From NCBI GenBank assembly GCA_022708385.1, contig JAKIYU010000066.1, forward strand, positions 1 through 10,586: a DNA stretch of 10,586 nucleotides, given 5' to 3'. A model generated the notes under the pieces. That model was not told the DNA's origin. It saw nothing but the letters and a program-made list of their open reading frames with translations, and ran no database searches. The position numbers and the translations under genes were made by a program. Of the stretch, positions 1 through 6,464 are shown piece by piece. Each line of letters starts with the position of its first letter. Positions within the stretch are counted from its first letter, which is position 1. The stretch is from Bacteroidota bacterium (GTDB taxonomy: Bacteria > Bacteroidota > Bacteroidia > Bacteroidales > PXBB01).

Positions 1-761
1 ACACGACCATGGCGTTGTACAATATCGACCCGAAAAGGGTGTATGCTATGGGCTTTTCGATGGGTGGATTTATGTGCCACCGCCTTGCCTGCCAGCTCAA
101 TAACCGTATTGCAGCTATTGCTTCAGTAGCCGGCACCATTGGCGCTTCACTCAACTGCAACCCCGGTAGGGCAGTCCCTGTACTTCACATGCACGGCACA
201 GGTGATTCGACCATCTATTATAACAATAATTTGTATGGTATGGATGCTATGGAAACCGTTATGTTTTGGGTTAACAATAACCATTGCGATACAACTCCCA
301 TTATAACCGATATGCCTGATATAGCTGCTGATGGTTTTACCATAAAACATTTTGTTTTTGAAGGGGGCGACGACAGCACCGTGGTAGAACATTACCGTGT
401 AGATAGTTGTGGGCACCAGTGGATTTACCCCCCAAACAACGACATGTCCTATACACAGACTATCTGGGATTTCCTGTCGCGTTACAGCATTCCCAGTTGG
501 GTAAATATAGATAAAGTACCCTCTTGTAAAAACATACACATTTATCCAAACCCTGTAAAAGATAGGCTTTTTATCGAAAACAGCTATGCACCTATTAAAA
601 AGGTATTCATTTATAACATGATTGGCAAACGGGTCATGGAACTGCCTTTTATTACCGGCGACAATTCTGTGGATGTATCTGGGCTCAGCAGCGGCATTTA
701 CCTCATCACATTACAGCACAACGATGCCCGCATTTCCAATTTTAAATTCATAAAACAATAA
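1..761 (+). CDS. Secreted PHB-depolymerase/feruloyl-esterase-like hydrolase with T9SS sorting domain (5' partial)
   Basis: The reading frame is open to the left edge, so the Met at 9 is probably internal and the signal peptide and N-terminal part lie outside. Numbering from that Met, an alpha/beta-hydrolase nucleophile elbow GFSMGG puts the catalytic Ser at 17. The HGTGDSTIYY stretch gives a likely catalytic Asp at 66 (compare HGxxD in LpqC/PHB depolymerases), and GHQW gives a likely His at 136. Residues from about 176 to 250 form a C-terminal type IX secretion sorting domain: IYPNPV near 179, then GLSSGIYLI, then a short strand ending in a basic tail. The protein is therefore inferred to cross the outer membrane by the Por system and act outside the cell, or on its surface, on an ester substrate, possibly a plant-wall feruloyl/acetyl ester or polyester. 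The substrate cannot be told from the sequence. The stop is 25 bp before smpB. Confidence 0.85.
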   Translation, partial: TTMALYNIDPKRVYAMGFSMGGFMCHRLACQLNNRIAAIASVAGTIGASLNCNPGRAVPVLHMHGTGDSTIYYNNNLYGMDAMETVMFWVNNNHCDTTPIITDMPDIAADGFTIKHFVFEGGDDSTVVEHYRVDSCGHQWIYPPNNDMSYTQTIWDFLSRYSIPSWVNIDKVPSCKNIHIYPNPVKDRLFIENSYAPIKKVFIYNMIGKRVMELPFITGDNSVDVSGLSSGIYLITLQHNDARISNFKFIKQ

Positions 762-786
762 CACAATTTTCAGGAAGCAGGGGCAG

Positions 787-1236
787 ATGACGTTCAGTAA
801 GAGTATCAGCATTAAAAATAAAAAAGCCGGTTTTGAGTATTTTTTGCTCGAAAAGTTTACCGCCGGCCTGGTGCTCACTGGTACCGAAATAAAATCTATC
901 AGGGAAGGCAAGGCCAATATTACGGATGCTTATTGTGCCGTATTGGACGGGGAACTTTACGTCAAGAATATGCACATAAACGAATACACTTTCGGGAATT
1001 ACAATAACCATGAGCCCAAGAGAGACAGGAAATTGCTTATTACCAAAAGGGAACTCCGCAAAATAATTTCAAAACTAAAGGATATAGGTATTACGATAGT
1101 TCCCACATTATTGTTTATAAACGAAAAAGGTCTTGCCAAGCTCGAAATTGCCGTAGCAAAAGGCAAAAAGCTCTACGATAAGCGCGAGAACATTAAACAA
1201 AATGATATCAGAAGAGAGCTGGAGAAAGGAAAGTAA
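787..1236 (+). CDS. smpB: SsrA-binding protein SmpB
   Basis: SmpB binds tmRNA and carries it to stalled ribosomes for trans-translation, in the cytoplasm. The 149-residue protein has normal family length and the full run of landmarks: KNKKAGFEY near 11-18, LTGTEIKSIREGKANI at 30-45, the DGELYVKNMHI strand, the NHEPKRDRKLL segment at 74-84, and KGKKLYDKRENIK at 126-137, the last being the conserved start of the C-terminal tail that reaches the decoding centre. The tail after that is short and basic. The ATG at 787 is preceded by a purine-rich stretch (GGAAGCAGGGGCAG), and the N-terminus aligns with the family from there. The esterase stop lies 25 bp upstream with no promoter-like box seen between, so read-through from upstream is possible. 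An intrinsic terminator follows. No ssrA gene is visible in the window. Confidence 0.97.
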   Translation: MTFSKSISIKNKKAGFEYFLLEKFTAGLVLTGTEIKSIREGKANITDAYCAVLDGELYVKNMHINEYTFGNYNNHEPKRDRKLLITKRELRKIISKLKDIGITIVPTLLFINEKGLAKLEIAVAKGKKLYDKRENIKQNDIRRELEKGK

Positions 1237-1258
1237 CTAGAGAAGACAGAAGATATAT

Positions 1259-1299
1259 AACCCTTTCGTGTGCAAATACTCACACACGAAAGGGTTTTT
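1259..1299 (+). terminator. Rho-independent terminator of smpB
   Basis: The arms 1259-1272 (AACCCTTTCGTGTG) and 1283-1296 (CACACGAAAGGGTT) pair perfectly over 14 bp around a 10-nt loop, and a run of T (1295-1299) follows. It begins 22 bp after the smpB stop, which is the usual place. The stem has a GGG/CCC base directly before the T run, as in a classical intrinsic terminator. This separates smpB from the rpsP cluster. Confidence 0.92.
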
Positions 1300-1460
1300 C
1301 CCATTTCGCTTTTTATCAAGCTTCATATTTTTAGGGATTACTTAACATCACCGAATCTATCATTAAATCCATAATATCAAATTAAAAATTATTACCTCCG
1401 TGCATGAAAATATATTTGGACATTACTTTTATTGTGCGCTATTCATCATGCTTTAAAGCG

Positions 1461-1494
1461 ATTTTGTCACAAAATTTGAAAATGGTCAAATTTT
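1461..1494. repeat. Two overlapping perfect inverted repeats
   Basis: ATTTTGT (1461-1467) and ACAAAAT (1469-1475) flank a single C, forming a near-palindrome. Its right arm overlaps the left arm of a second repeat, AAAATTTGA (1471-1479) and TCAAATTTT (1486-1494), separated by 6 bp. The second could form a short RNA hairpin. The first is only meaningful as a DNA site. The two cannot form at the same time. No function is assigned. Confidence 0.6.
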
Positions 1495-1523
1495 CCGCCA
1501 AAATCAATCTTTTTTACTTATTT

Positions 1524-1570
1524 GCCCTGTACTGCGCTCAAAGCCGTAAGGCTTTTCGCTTGTACAGGGC
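1524..1570. repeat. Long imperfect hairpin, REP-like
   Basis: The outer arms GCCCTGTAC (1524-1532) and GTACAGGGC (1562-1570) are perfect over 9 bp. Inside them, AAAGCC (1540-1545) and GGCTTT (1550-1555) close a GTAA tetraloop. The two stems are joined by an unpaired internal loop of 6-7 nt on each side. There is no T run after it, so it is not an intrinsic terminator. The size and shape resemble repetitive extragenic palindromes or one end of a miniature inverted-repeat element, but copy number cannot be judged from one window. Confidence 0.6.
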
Positions 1571-1659
1571 TACAAATATCCGACGCCTACAGCGCCGTCA
1601 TTTTGCTGATAATCTTGAGCTATTCATTAAGCCCTTTTTACAGCTGATTTTACCACGTA

Positions 1660-1681
1660 TTATATCTTCTTTCCGATATAA
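1660..1681. repeat. Short AT-rich inverted repeat
   Basis: TTATATC (1660-1666) and GATATAA (1675-1681) flank the 8-nt pyrimidine loop TTCTTTCC. It is weak as a hairpin because it is mostly A-T. It may be the right part of the same structured element as the hairpin at 1524-1570, or it may be chance. Confidence 0.35.
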
Positions 1682-1807
1682 AACATATAAGACTCATAGG
1701 TAAACTTTATTCCTCAAAGATAAGAAATTGAACGAATATAAACACAAAAACCATATAAATTATCCGACAGGGCTTGCCATCAATAGCTTTGTCAGGCATA
1801 ACTTATA

Positions 1808-1840
1808 ACTTTAAGTACTTTAAACTTCAAACTTCAAACT
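1808..1840. repeat. ACTT-rich degenerate tandem array
   Basis: ACTTTAA occurs at 1808-1814 and 1817-1823 (period 9), then AAACTTC at 1822-1828 and 1829-1835 followed by AAACT at 1836-1840 (period 7). It lies about 45 bp ahead of the rpsP promoter box. It is a short, low-complexity array of the sort that arises by slippage, and no binding-site role can be shown. Confidence 0.5.
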
Positions 1841-1885
1841 ATATTTTTATTTTCACACAATTTTATATTTATCAAATATTTATAC

Positions 1886-1893
1886 TACCTTTG
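1886..1893 (+). promoter_or_regulatory. Bacteroidota-type -7 box for the rpsP cluster
   Basis: TACCTTTG matches the TAnnTTTG -7 element read by the Bacteroidota primary sigma factor. It ends 34 nt before the rpsP ATG, so the leader should be under 30 nt. The -33 region is not clear; only an AT-rich stretch lies there. A 15-bp palindrome, ATATTT-ATC-AAATAT (1865-1879), sits between the expected -33 and -7 positions and could be an operator, though AT-rich palindromes are common by chance. Confidence 0.7.
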
Positions 1894-1927
1894 CAGGCTC
1901 AAATTATTAACTAAACTTTTTTAAATT

Positions 1928-2515
1928 ATGCCAGCAAGAATAAGATTACAGCGTTATGGTAAAAAGGGCAAACCCTTTTATCACATTGTAATAGCGGATG
2001 GTCGTGCACCACGTGATGGGAAATTTATTGAACAAATTGGCACTTACAACCCGCTAACCATTCCCGCAACCATTAATCTGGATATAGACAAATCCATCAA
2101 ATGGTTGAAGAACGGAGCTACACCCAGTGACACTGCAAAAGCTATCCTTTCGTATAAAGGTGTGTTTTATAAATACCATCTCGAAAAAGGTGTGATGAAA
2201 GGCGCTTTAACACCTGAACAGGCCGAAGCCAAATTCAATGCATGGTTATCTGAAAAAGCAGATAAAATTGCCAGTAAAATTAAAGCCCGCGAACTGGCTA
2301 AGAAAGATGCCAAAAAGAAAGCATTAAGCAGAGAAACGGAAGTGAATGAAGCCCGCGAAAAAGAACAAATGGCTAAACTGGCCAAATTAGCCGATAAAGA
2401 AGCCAGCGAAAAAGCTGCAGAAGAACCCGTTGCAGAAACACCTGCCGTACAAACTCCTGCTGCTGAAGATGAAGCACCAAAGGCACCCGAAGCATCTGCT
2501 GAAGCTGCCGAATAA
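1928..2515 (+). CDS. rpsP: 30S ribosomal protein S16, long Bacteroidota form
   Basis: S16 is a small-subunit assembly protein that binds 16S rRNA. The N-terminal S16 domain covers about residues 1-85, with the hallmark start PARIRLQRYGKKGKPFYHIV, then DGRAPRDGKFIEQIGTYNP at 24-42 and the DKSIKWLKNGATPSDT segment at 54-69. Most bacterial S16 proteins end near residue 80-90. This one continues to 195 with a Lys/Ala/Glu-rich helical stretch (about 110-165) and an acidic Ala/Pro/Glu tail (166-195), as is usual for S16 in this phylum. The ATG at 1928 follows an A/T-rich leader without Shine-Dalgarno, common here. It heads a cluster with rimM 14 bp downstream. Confidence 0.97.
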   Translation: MPARIRLQRYGKKGKPFYHIVIADGRAPRDGKFIEQIGTYNPLTIPATINLDIDKSIKWLKNGATPSDTAKAILSYKGVFYKYHLEKGVMKGALTPEQAEAKFNAWLSEKADKIASKIKARELAKKDAKKKALSRETEVNEAREKEQMAKLAKLADKEASEKAAEEPVAETPAVQTPAAEDEAPKAPEASAEAAE

Positions 2516-2529
2516 CAGGGTTTCTTTTT

Positions 2530-3057
2530 ATGAACAAGGGCTATACCTCCATAGGCACTTTTTTGTCGCCTCATGGCTATAAAGGGAAAATTACAGCCAC
2601 TGTCAAAGTAAAAAGCAAAACCCCTATTAAATTTCCGGAATCCATATTTGTTGAAATCCAACAGGTGTGGGTTCCTTTTTTTATTGAAGAGTCTTCGGTT
2701 TCGGGGAAACATTTTATTCTAAAGATTTCCGATATAGACACCGAGCAAAAAGCCCTGACGTTTAAAGGAAAAGAAATTTTTGTTGCTAACGACTGCTTAA
2801 ATACTTTGAATATCACGGAAAATGAGCATTTTAAAATAATTGGTTTCCATGTGGTGGATGAAGTGGCCGGAGCTGTTGGTATGGTAGAAGAAATCCTTGA
2901 GTATCCCGGTCAGGATATCATTAAAATTAAGAGTGCCAACCATGTAGAAATTCTAATCCCTTATGTGAAAAGCTTTTTAAAGAAAATTGATAAAAAGCAA
3001 AAAACAGTTCATATTGCCACGCCCCCCGGCTTACTGGAGCTTTATTTAAAGATATAA
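2530..3057 (+). CDS. rimM: Ribosome maturation factor RimM
   Basis: RimM helps mature the 3' domain of the 30S subunit and contacts S19. The N-terminal RimM domain (about 6-88) opens with IGTFLSPHGYKGKITA, the family's G-x-HG-x-KG signature at 9-20. The C-terminal PRC-barrel (about 97-172) holds VGMVEEILEYPGQD, then EILIPYVKSFLKKID at 140-154 and the closing PPGLLELY at 165-172. Its length of 175 is typical. It starts 14 bp after rpsP and its TAA is followed at once by the ATG of trmN6, so all three should be on one transcript and translation of the third is likely coupled. The rpsP-rimM pairing is a widely conserved order. Confidence 0.95.
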   Translation: MNKGYTSIGTFLSPHGYKGKITATVKVKSKTPIKFPESIFVEIQQVWVPFFIEESSVSGKHFILKISDIDTEQKALTFKGKEIFVANDCLNTLNITENEHFKIIGFHVVDEVAGAVGMVEEILEYPGQDIIKIKSANHVEILIPYVKSFLKKIDKKQKTVHIATPPGLLELYLKI

Positions 3058-3768
3058 ATGCCGGTTTTTTATTTTAAACAATTCAGCCTGAATGACGATG
3101 ATTGTGCCATGAAAATTGGTACGGATGCCGTGCTGTTAGGCTCATGGACACAGATAAAATATGAAAGGGAAATTCTCGATATTGGTACCGGTTGCGGTAT
3201 TTTGGCTTTGATGCTGGCACAAAAATCAACAGCCACTGTCGATGCCGTTGAAATTGATAAAAATGCAGCCGGCAGGGCAACAATCAATTTCCAAAATACG
3301 CTATGGAACAACCGGCTAAATGTTGTAAATGCTGCGTTTAACGACTTTGCCGAAAGCACAACAAAAGTTTATGACATGGCTGTTTGCAATCCGCCATTTT
3401 TTTCCGACAGCCTCCTTTCCGGTTCTCATGCAAGAAATGTAGCCAGGCATAATGTGAACTTGTCTCCCGAAAAACTCTTGTGTGGTGTTGCTAAGCTTTT
3501 AAAACCGGGTGGTATTTTTAACCTGATTCTCCCGTTCGACCAGGAAAAAATGTTCAGGCAGTGGTGTACAATGTACCACTTCTTTCCGTTATTAATTACC
3601 CGTGTTATACCGGTATATGGTAAAACACCCAACAGAACGTTGTTTTCGTTAATAAAAGAAAATAATAATTTTATATGTATTGAAAATGAATTAATTATAC
3701 GAATGGACTCAGGTAAATATTCAAGTGATTATACCAACCTGACAAAAGATTTTTTGTTAAATTCGTAA
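3058..3768 (+). CDS. trmN6: tRNA1(Val) (adenine37-N6)-methyltransferase (YfiC/TrmN6 family)
   Basis: A SAM-dependent methyltransferase expected to methylate N6 of A37, next to the anticodon of tRNA-Val, judged by family. The SAM-binding motif I, DIGTGCGILAL, is at 41-51. An acidic loop after strand 2 (VEID, 64-67) should bind the ribose. The catalytic NPPF motif of N6-adenine methyltransferases is at 111-114. The N-terminus FKQFSLNDDDCAMKIGTDAVLLGSW (in two parts, 6-15 and 16-30) and the ending YSSDYTNLTKDF are typical of the YfiC group. The start abuts the rimM stop with no gap. The substrate is inferred from family alone; the related PrmC/HemK group also carries NPPY, but the N-terminal pattern favours TrmN6. 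Confidence 0.9.
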   Translation: MPVFYFKQFSLNDDDCAMKIGTDAVLLGSWTQIKYEREILDIGTGCGILALMLAQKSTATVDAVEIDKNAAGRATINFQNTLWNNRLNVVNAAFNDFAESTTKVYDMAVCNPPFFSDSLLSGSHARNVARHNVNLSPEKLLCGVAKLLKPGGIFNLILPFDQEKMFRQWCTMYHFFPLLITRVIPVYGKTPNRTLFSLIKENNNFICIENELIIRMDSGKYSSDYTNLTKDFLLNS

Positions 3769-3793
3769 ATCGTTTTATAATAATATTGAACAG

Positions 3794-4210
3794 ATGAATG
3801 CATCAAATACCATAGCGCATAAAGGGACAGTAGTTAAAAGTGACGAAAACACGATATACGTGGCCATTAAGGCAGAATCGGCCTGTGGCTCATGCCATGC
3901 TAAGGGATTCTGTGATATGGGTAATGCCGGTGAAAAAATAATTGAAGTGAAGAGAACAGGTACTGCTTCTTACAATCCTGGAGAAGAAGTGAACGTAGTG
4001 ATGACCGAATCTCTTGGAATAACCGCTGTATTGCTGGCTTACGTATATCCATTTATTATTTTATTTACTGTCCTGATTCTTTCTCTGGCCTTACTCAAAA
4101 ACGAGCTTTTTTCCGGCCTCCTTTCAATAGCGGTACTGGTGCCTTATTATTTTATTCTGTACATGAGGAGGGACAAGCTCAAAAAGGCTTTTTCTTTCAG
4201 GATAGACTGA
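3794..4210 (+). CDS. RseC/SoxR-reducing-system family membrane protein
   Basis: A small protein of 138 residues. A soluble N-terminal part carries a cysteine motif ACGSCHAKGFC with Cys at 31, 34 and 40. Two membrane segments follow at about 75-101 and 105-124, and the C-terminus is basic and cytoplasmic. This is the layout of RseC (SoxR_red family), which in enterobacteria works with the Rsx/Rnf complex to reduce SoxR. In Bacteroidota a member often precedes rnfB, where it is thought to support that redox complex. Here it follows trmN6 by 25 bp and no rnf gene is present; the next gene is convergent and ends 5 bp away. It is probably transcribed with the rpsP cluster, since no separate promoter box was seen. 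Family call fairly sure; role inferred. Confidence 0.85.
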   Translation: MNASNTIAHKGTVVKSDENTIYVAIKAESACGSCHAKGFCDMGNAGEKIIEVKRTGTASYNPGEEVNVVMTESLGITAVLLAYVYPFIILFTVLILSLALLKNELFSGLLSIAVLVPYYFILYMRRDKLKKAFSFRID

Positions 4211-4215
4211 GATGA

Positions 4216-6363
4216 TTATTTTTTCTTCTCGCTTTTAAGCAGGCTGCCGATATCTTTGCCCAGTTTCTGAATGGTGGCAATGCCTTTATTTATTGTCCCT
4301 GAAGCGTAGCCTTCGTAGCCGCTTACTTTATAATGATGAGAATACCGCTGCGGGTATATCAGTATTTTGGTGTTCACTGGGTAATGTTTTTCGAGTTTGT
4401 CCGGTATCTGCTCGAGCTGATTCATAAAAGATAAAGAGCCCTTTCGCGCCAGAGTAAGCACAATGATGTCGTCCTTGCGAATATCTTTGGCAATCAGCAA
4501 ATCTTCCCACGCGTCAATATATACTGTATTAAACGGGAGTACAGGGGTCTTATGTTTTAAAATTTCAGCAGTGGCCTGAGAAGTAATATTATTGCTGTAT
4601 AAAATAACAGGCAGGTTTAGCTCAGTGGCTAAGGTGTGAATTTTCGACAGCCAGATAATAAATCCGCTTTCCTTTTCAGCATGGGGCGGTGCTATTACTA
4701 TCAGGCGTTTGTGGTTGACAAAAGGCCGGTTAAGTTGGCAAATAAAAATGGTCTTATCGGTATTGTTGATAATATTTTCAACTTTATCGCCGATGATTTT
4801 ATCGAGCATGCCTTGTTTACGGGGCCATCCGATAATAATGATGTCGGCCATTATTTCTTTAGAGGTGCGGGCAATGCCGCTGGCAGGATTGTGGTCGAGC
4901 GTGATAATTATGTTGGCTTTTTTTTCTCTTGCTGAGGCTTGCCGGACAAACCTTTCGAGTTCGCCCTTAGTTATGAGGACATTGTTCTCGGCATTTTCGT
5001 CGTTTGGTATGCATGACAATATAGATACAGGGTTGGGCGATTTGTTGTTCTTGATGTACAACGCAAAATCGAGCAGATGCTCAATATTGGTAATATTGGC
5101 TATTGGCAGCAGTATGTGCTCATTAAGAATTTCATCCTTGTTGTCGTCGGGATTTTGTTGTTCGGTGATGAGTATTTTCTTTGCTGCATTTTCAGTTACA
5201 ATGGATGCCACTATGCAGGTAATAAGGATCAGTATTATGGTGCCATTAAGTATATTGTCGTCGAGGATTTTTGCATTGTAGCCAACCAGTATTACAGCCA
5301 GAATGGCAGCCGCATGTGAACTACTCAGACCAAAAATCAACCGCCGCTGCATCGCATTATACCTGAGCACTTTCTGTGTAATAAATGCAGCTATCCATTT
5401 ACCGATAATGGCAACTATTGAAAGCACTAAGGCAATATACAGAGCATGGGGACCATTAAGGAGCACAGTAACGTCAACGACCATTCCTACACTTATAAGA
5501 AAGAAGGGTATGAAGAGAGAATTCCCGATAAATTCAATCCTGTTCATTAATGTGGATGAATGGGGAATAAGCTTGTTCAGCGCCAGCCCCGCCACAAAGG
5601 CGCCTATAATGGGCTCTATGCCTGCTACTTCGGCCAGAAATGCTGCAAAGAAAACAACAGCTAGTACAAAAATATAGTGCGAGTGTTTCTCACTTTCGAG
5701 CCTGCTGAAAAACCATTTGGCTACACGTGGTACAATAAGAAACATAAATATAAAAAAAAACGCTAAAACAATAATTAATTTGACCCAGAATACCGAATTA
5801 AGTGTACCGTGTGCTCTCCCCATGATGACTGCTAATAAAACAAGGACGACCGTGTCGGTTATTATAGTGCCCCCGACCGTGATGGCTACTGACTGGTTTT
5901 TGGCTATGCCCAATTTGCTGACAATAGGATATGCAATAAGCGTATGGGTCGAAAACATACTGGCTATAAGCAAGCTGGCAGTCAGGTTGTAATGTAGCAG
6001 AAAATAGGCAGCGGGTAAACCAATGATGAATGGGATAATAAATGTGAAAAAACCAAAAATAAGACTTTTGTTTCTGTTGGCTTTAAACTGGTTTAAATCG
6101 AGGTCGAGACCTGCAATGAACATAATATAAAGCAAACCGATGGTCGAAAACAGGTCTATGGCAGCGTTTTTTTGAAGCACATTAAAACCATGAGGGCCAA
6201 CTATAACCCCTGAAATAATCAATACAATAATGCCGGGAATGCTCAAGCGGCGCAACAGGATAGGGGAGAGGAGTATGATGAACAGAATAACAGAAAATAT
6301 AAGAATGGGATTTTGCAGGGGAAGCGAAAAATCATCGAAAATATGTGCAAAAAGATCGGACAT
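4216..6363 (-). CDS. CPA2-family cation/proton antiporter with two C-terminal UspA-like domains
   Basis: An inner-membrane Na+ or K+/H+ exchanger, 715 residues. Residues 17-395 form about 12 membrane segments of a Na_H_Exchanger domain: IPGIIVLIISGVIVGPHGF (42-60), GLLYIMFIAGLDLDL (76-90), GTIITDTVVLVLLA (165-178) with Asp170 in the place of the ion-binding acidic residue, and EVAGIEPIIGAFVAGLALNK (245-264). The cytoplasmic tail has two alpha/beta repeats like universal stress protein domains: about 412-545, with IIIIGWPRKQG at 508-518 and a TIFICQ strand, and about 550-675, which opens with RLIVIAPP. These often bind nucleotides and regulate transport; that role is inferred. The ion is not predictable. 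It has its own promoter box upstream. ATG at 6363 gives the expected N-terminus before the first helix. Confidence 0.9.
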   Translation of the reverse strand: MSDLFAHIFDDFSLPLQNPILIFSVILFIILLSPILLRRLSIPGIIVLIISGVIVGPHGFNVLQKNAAIDLFSTIGLLYIMFIAGLDLDLNQFKANRNKSLIFGFFTFIIPFIIGLPAAYFLLHYNLTASLLIASMFSTHTLIAYPIVSKLGIAKNQSVAITVGGTIITDTVVLVLLAVIMGRAHGTLNSVFWVKLIIVLAFFFIFMFLIVPRVAKWFFSRLESEKHSHYIFVLAVVFFAAFLAEVAGIEPIIGAFVAGLALNKLIPHSSTLMNRIEFIGNSLFIPFFLISVGMVVDVTVLLNGPHALYIALVLSIVAIIGKWIAAFITQKVLRYNAMQRRLIFGLSSSHAAAILAVILVGYNAKILDDNILNGTIILILITCIVASIVTENAAKKILITEQQNPDDNKDEILNEHILLPIANITNIEHLLDFALYIKNNKSPNPVSILSCIPNDENAENNVLITKGELERFVRQASAREKKANIIITLDHNPASGIARTSKEIMADIIIIGWPRKQGMLDKIIGDKVENIINNTDKTIFICQLNRPFVNHKRLIVIAPPHAEKESGFIIWLSKIHTLATELNLPVILYSNNITSQATAEILKHKTPVLPFNTVYIDAWEDLLIAKDIRKDDIIVLTLARKGSLSFMNQLEQIPDKLEKHYPVNTKILIYPQRYSHHYKVSGYEGYASGTINKGIATIQKLGKDIGSLLKSEKKK

Positions 6364-6391
6364 GCTATATATCCCTCTTTAAATTTACGTG

Positions 6392-6399
6392 CAAAGTTA
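6392..6399 (-). promoter_or_regulatory. Bacteroidota-type -7 box for the antiporter gene
   Basis: On the minus strand TAACTTTG (reading 6399 to 6392) matches TAnnTTTG and ends 28 nt before the antiporter ATG. No clear -33 TTG is seen; a T-rich run lies near the right distance. This gives the antiporter its own transcription start, separate from the serine hydrolase gene upstream. Confidence 0.65.
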
Positions 6400-6464
6400 A
6401 GATATAAATACGCAGAAAAAACTTATAATGAGATTAATTATTCAAGGTTTTTCTTGCCATTTTT

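Larger units (their letters stand above)
1404..1703 (+). other. Doubtful 99-codon reading frame in structured intergenic DNA
   Basis: ATG at 1404 to stop at 1701-1703. No ribosome binding site or TAnnTTTG box is seen just ahead. The long hairpin at 1524-1570 and the inverted repeats at 1471-1494 and 1660-1681 all lie inside it, which is more like a small non-autonomous repeat or relic than a gene. The translated product has no motif I can name; its middle (AQSRKAFRLYRA) simply mirrors the hairpin arms. It is kept as a low-confidence entry because 99 codons without a stop in AT-rich DNA is mildly notable. Finding other copies in related genomes would decide between a dispersed repeat and a small protein. 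Confidence 0.2.
1300..1927. other. Gene-poor spacer between smpB and rpsP
   Basis: About 630 bp with no recognisable gene. It is mostly AT-rich but holds a less AT-rich patch (about 1520-1605). Seen directly: two overlapping inverted repeats at 1461-1494, a long imperfect hairpin at 1524-1570, a small bulged hairpin at about 1593-1610, an inverted repeat at 1660-1681, an ACTT-rich tandem array at 1808-1840, and the rpsP promoter at its right end. A 99-codon frame (1404-1703) crosses the structured part. Its product is not one I recognise and looks like chance translation of a structured repeat: it is rich in aromatic and basic residues and has no clear domain. No tRNA-like fold, tmRNA end or riboswitch core was found. 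Confidence 0.7.

Noticed and set aside
1300..1927. Possible tmRNA, tRNA or riboswitch in the long spacer next to smpB
   Set aside because: No T-loop-like GTTCRA sequence, CCA end, alanine-tag reading frame or known aptamer core was found.
2167..2712. Long minus-strand reading frame opposite rpsP and rimM
   Set aside because: It is a mirror of the Ala/Lys/Glu-rich S16 tail (reading as Ser/Ala/Leu repeats) and overlaps two certain genes.
4636..5992. Several plus-strand frames of 80-190 codons opposite the antiporter gene
   Set aside because: All lie within a well-supported 715-residue protein and show no motif of their own.
6443..6456. CAAG/CTTG hairpin after the serine hydrolase stop
   Set aside because: A 4-bp stem with no T run in the needed direction is expected by chance.
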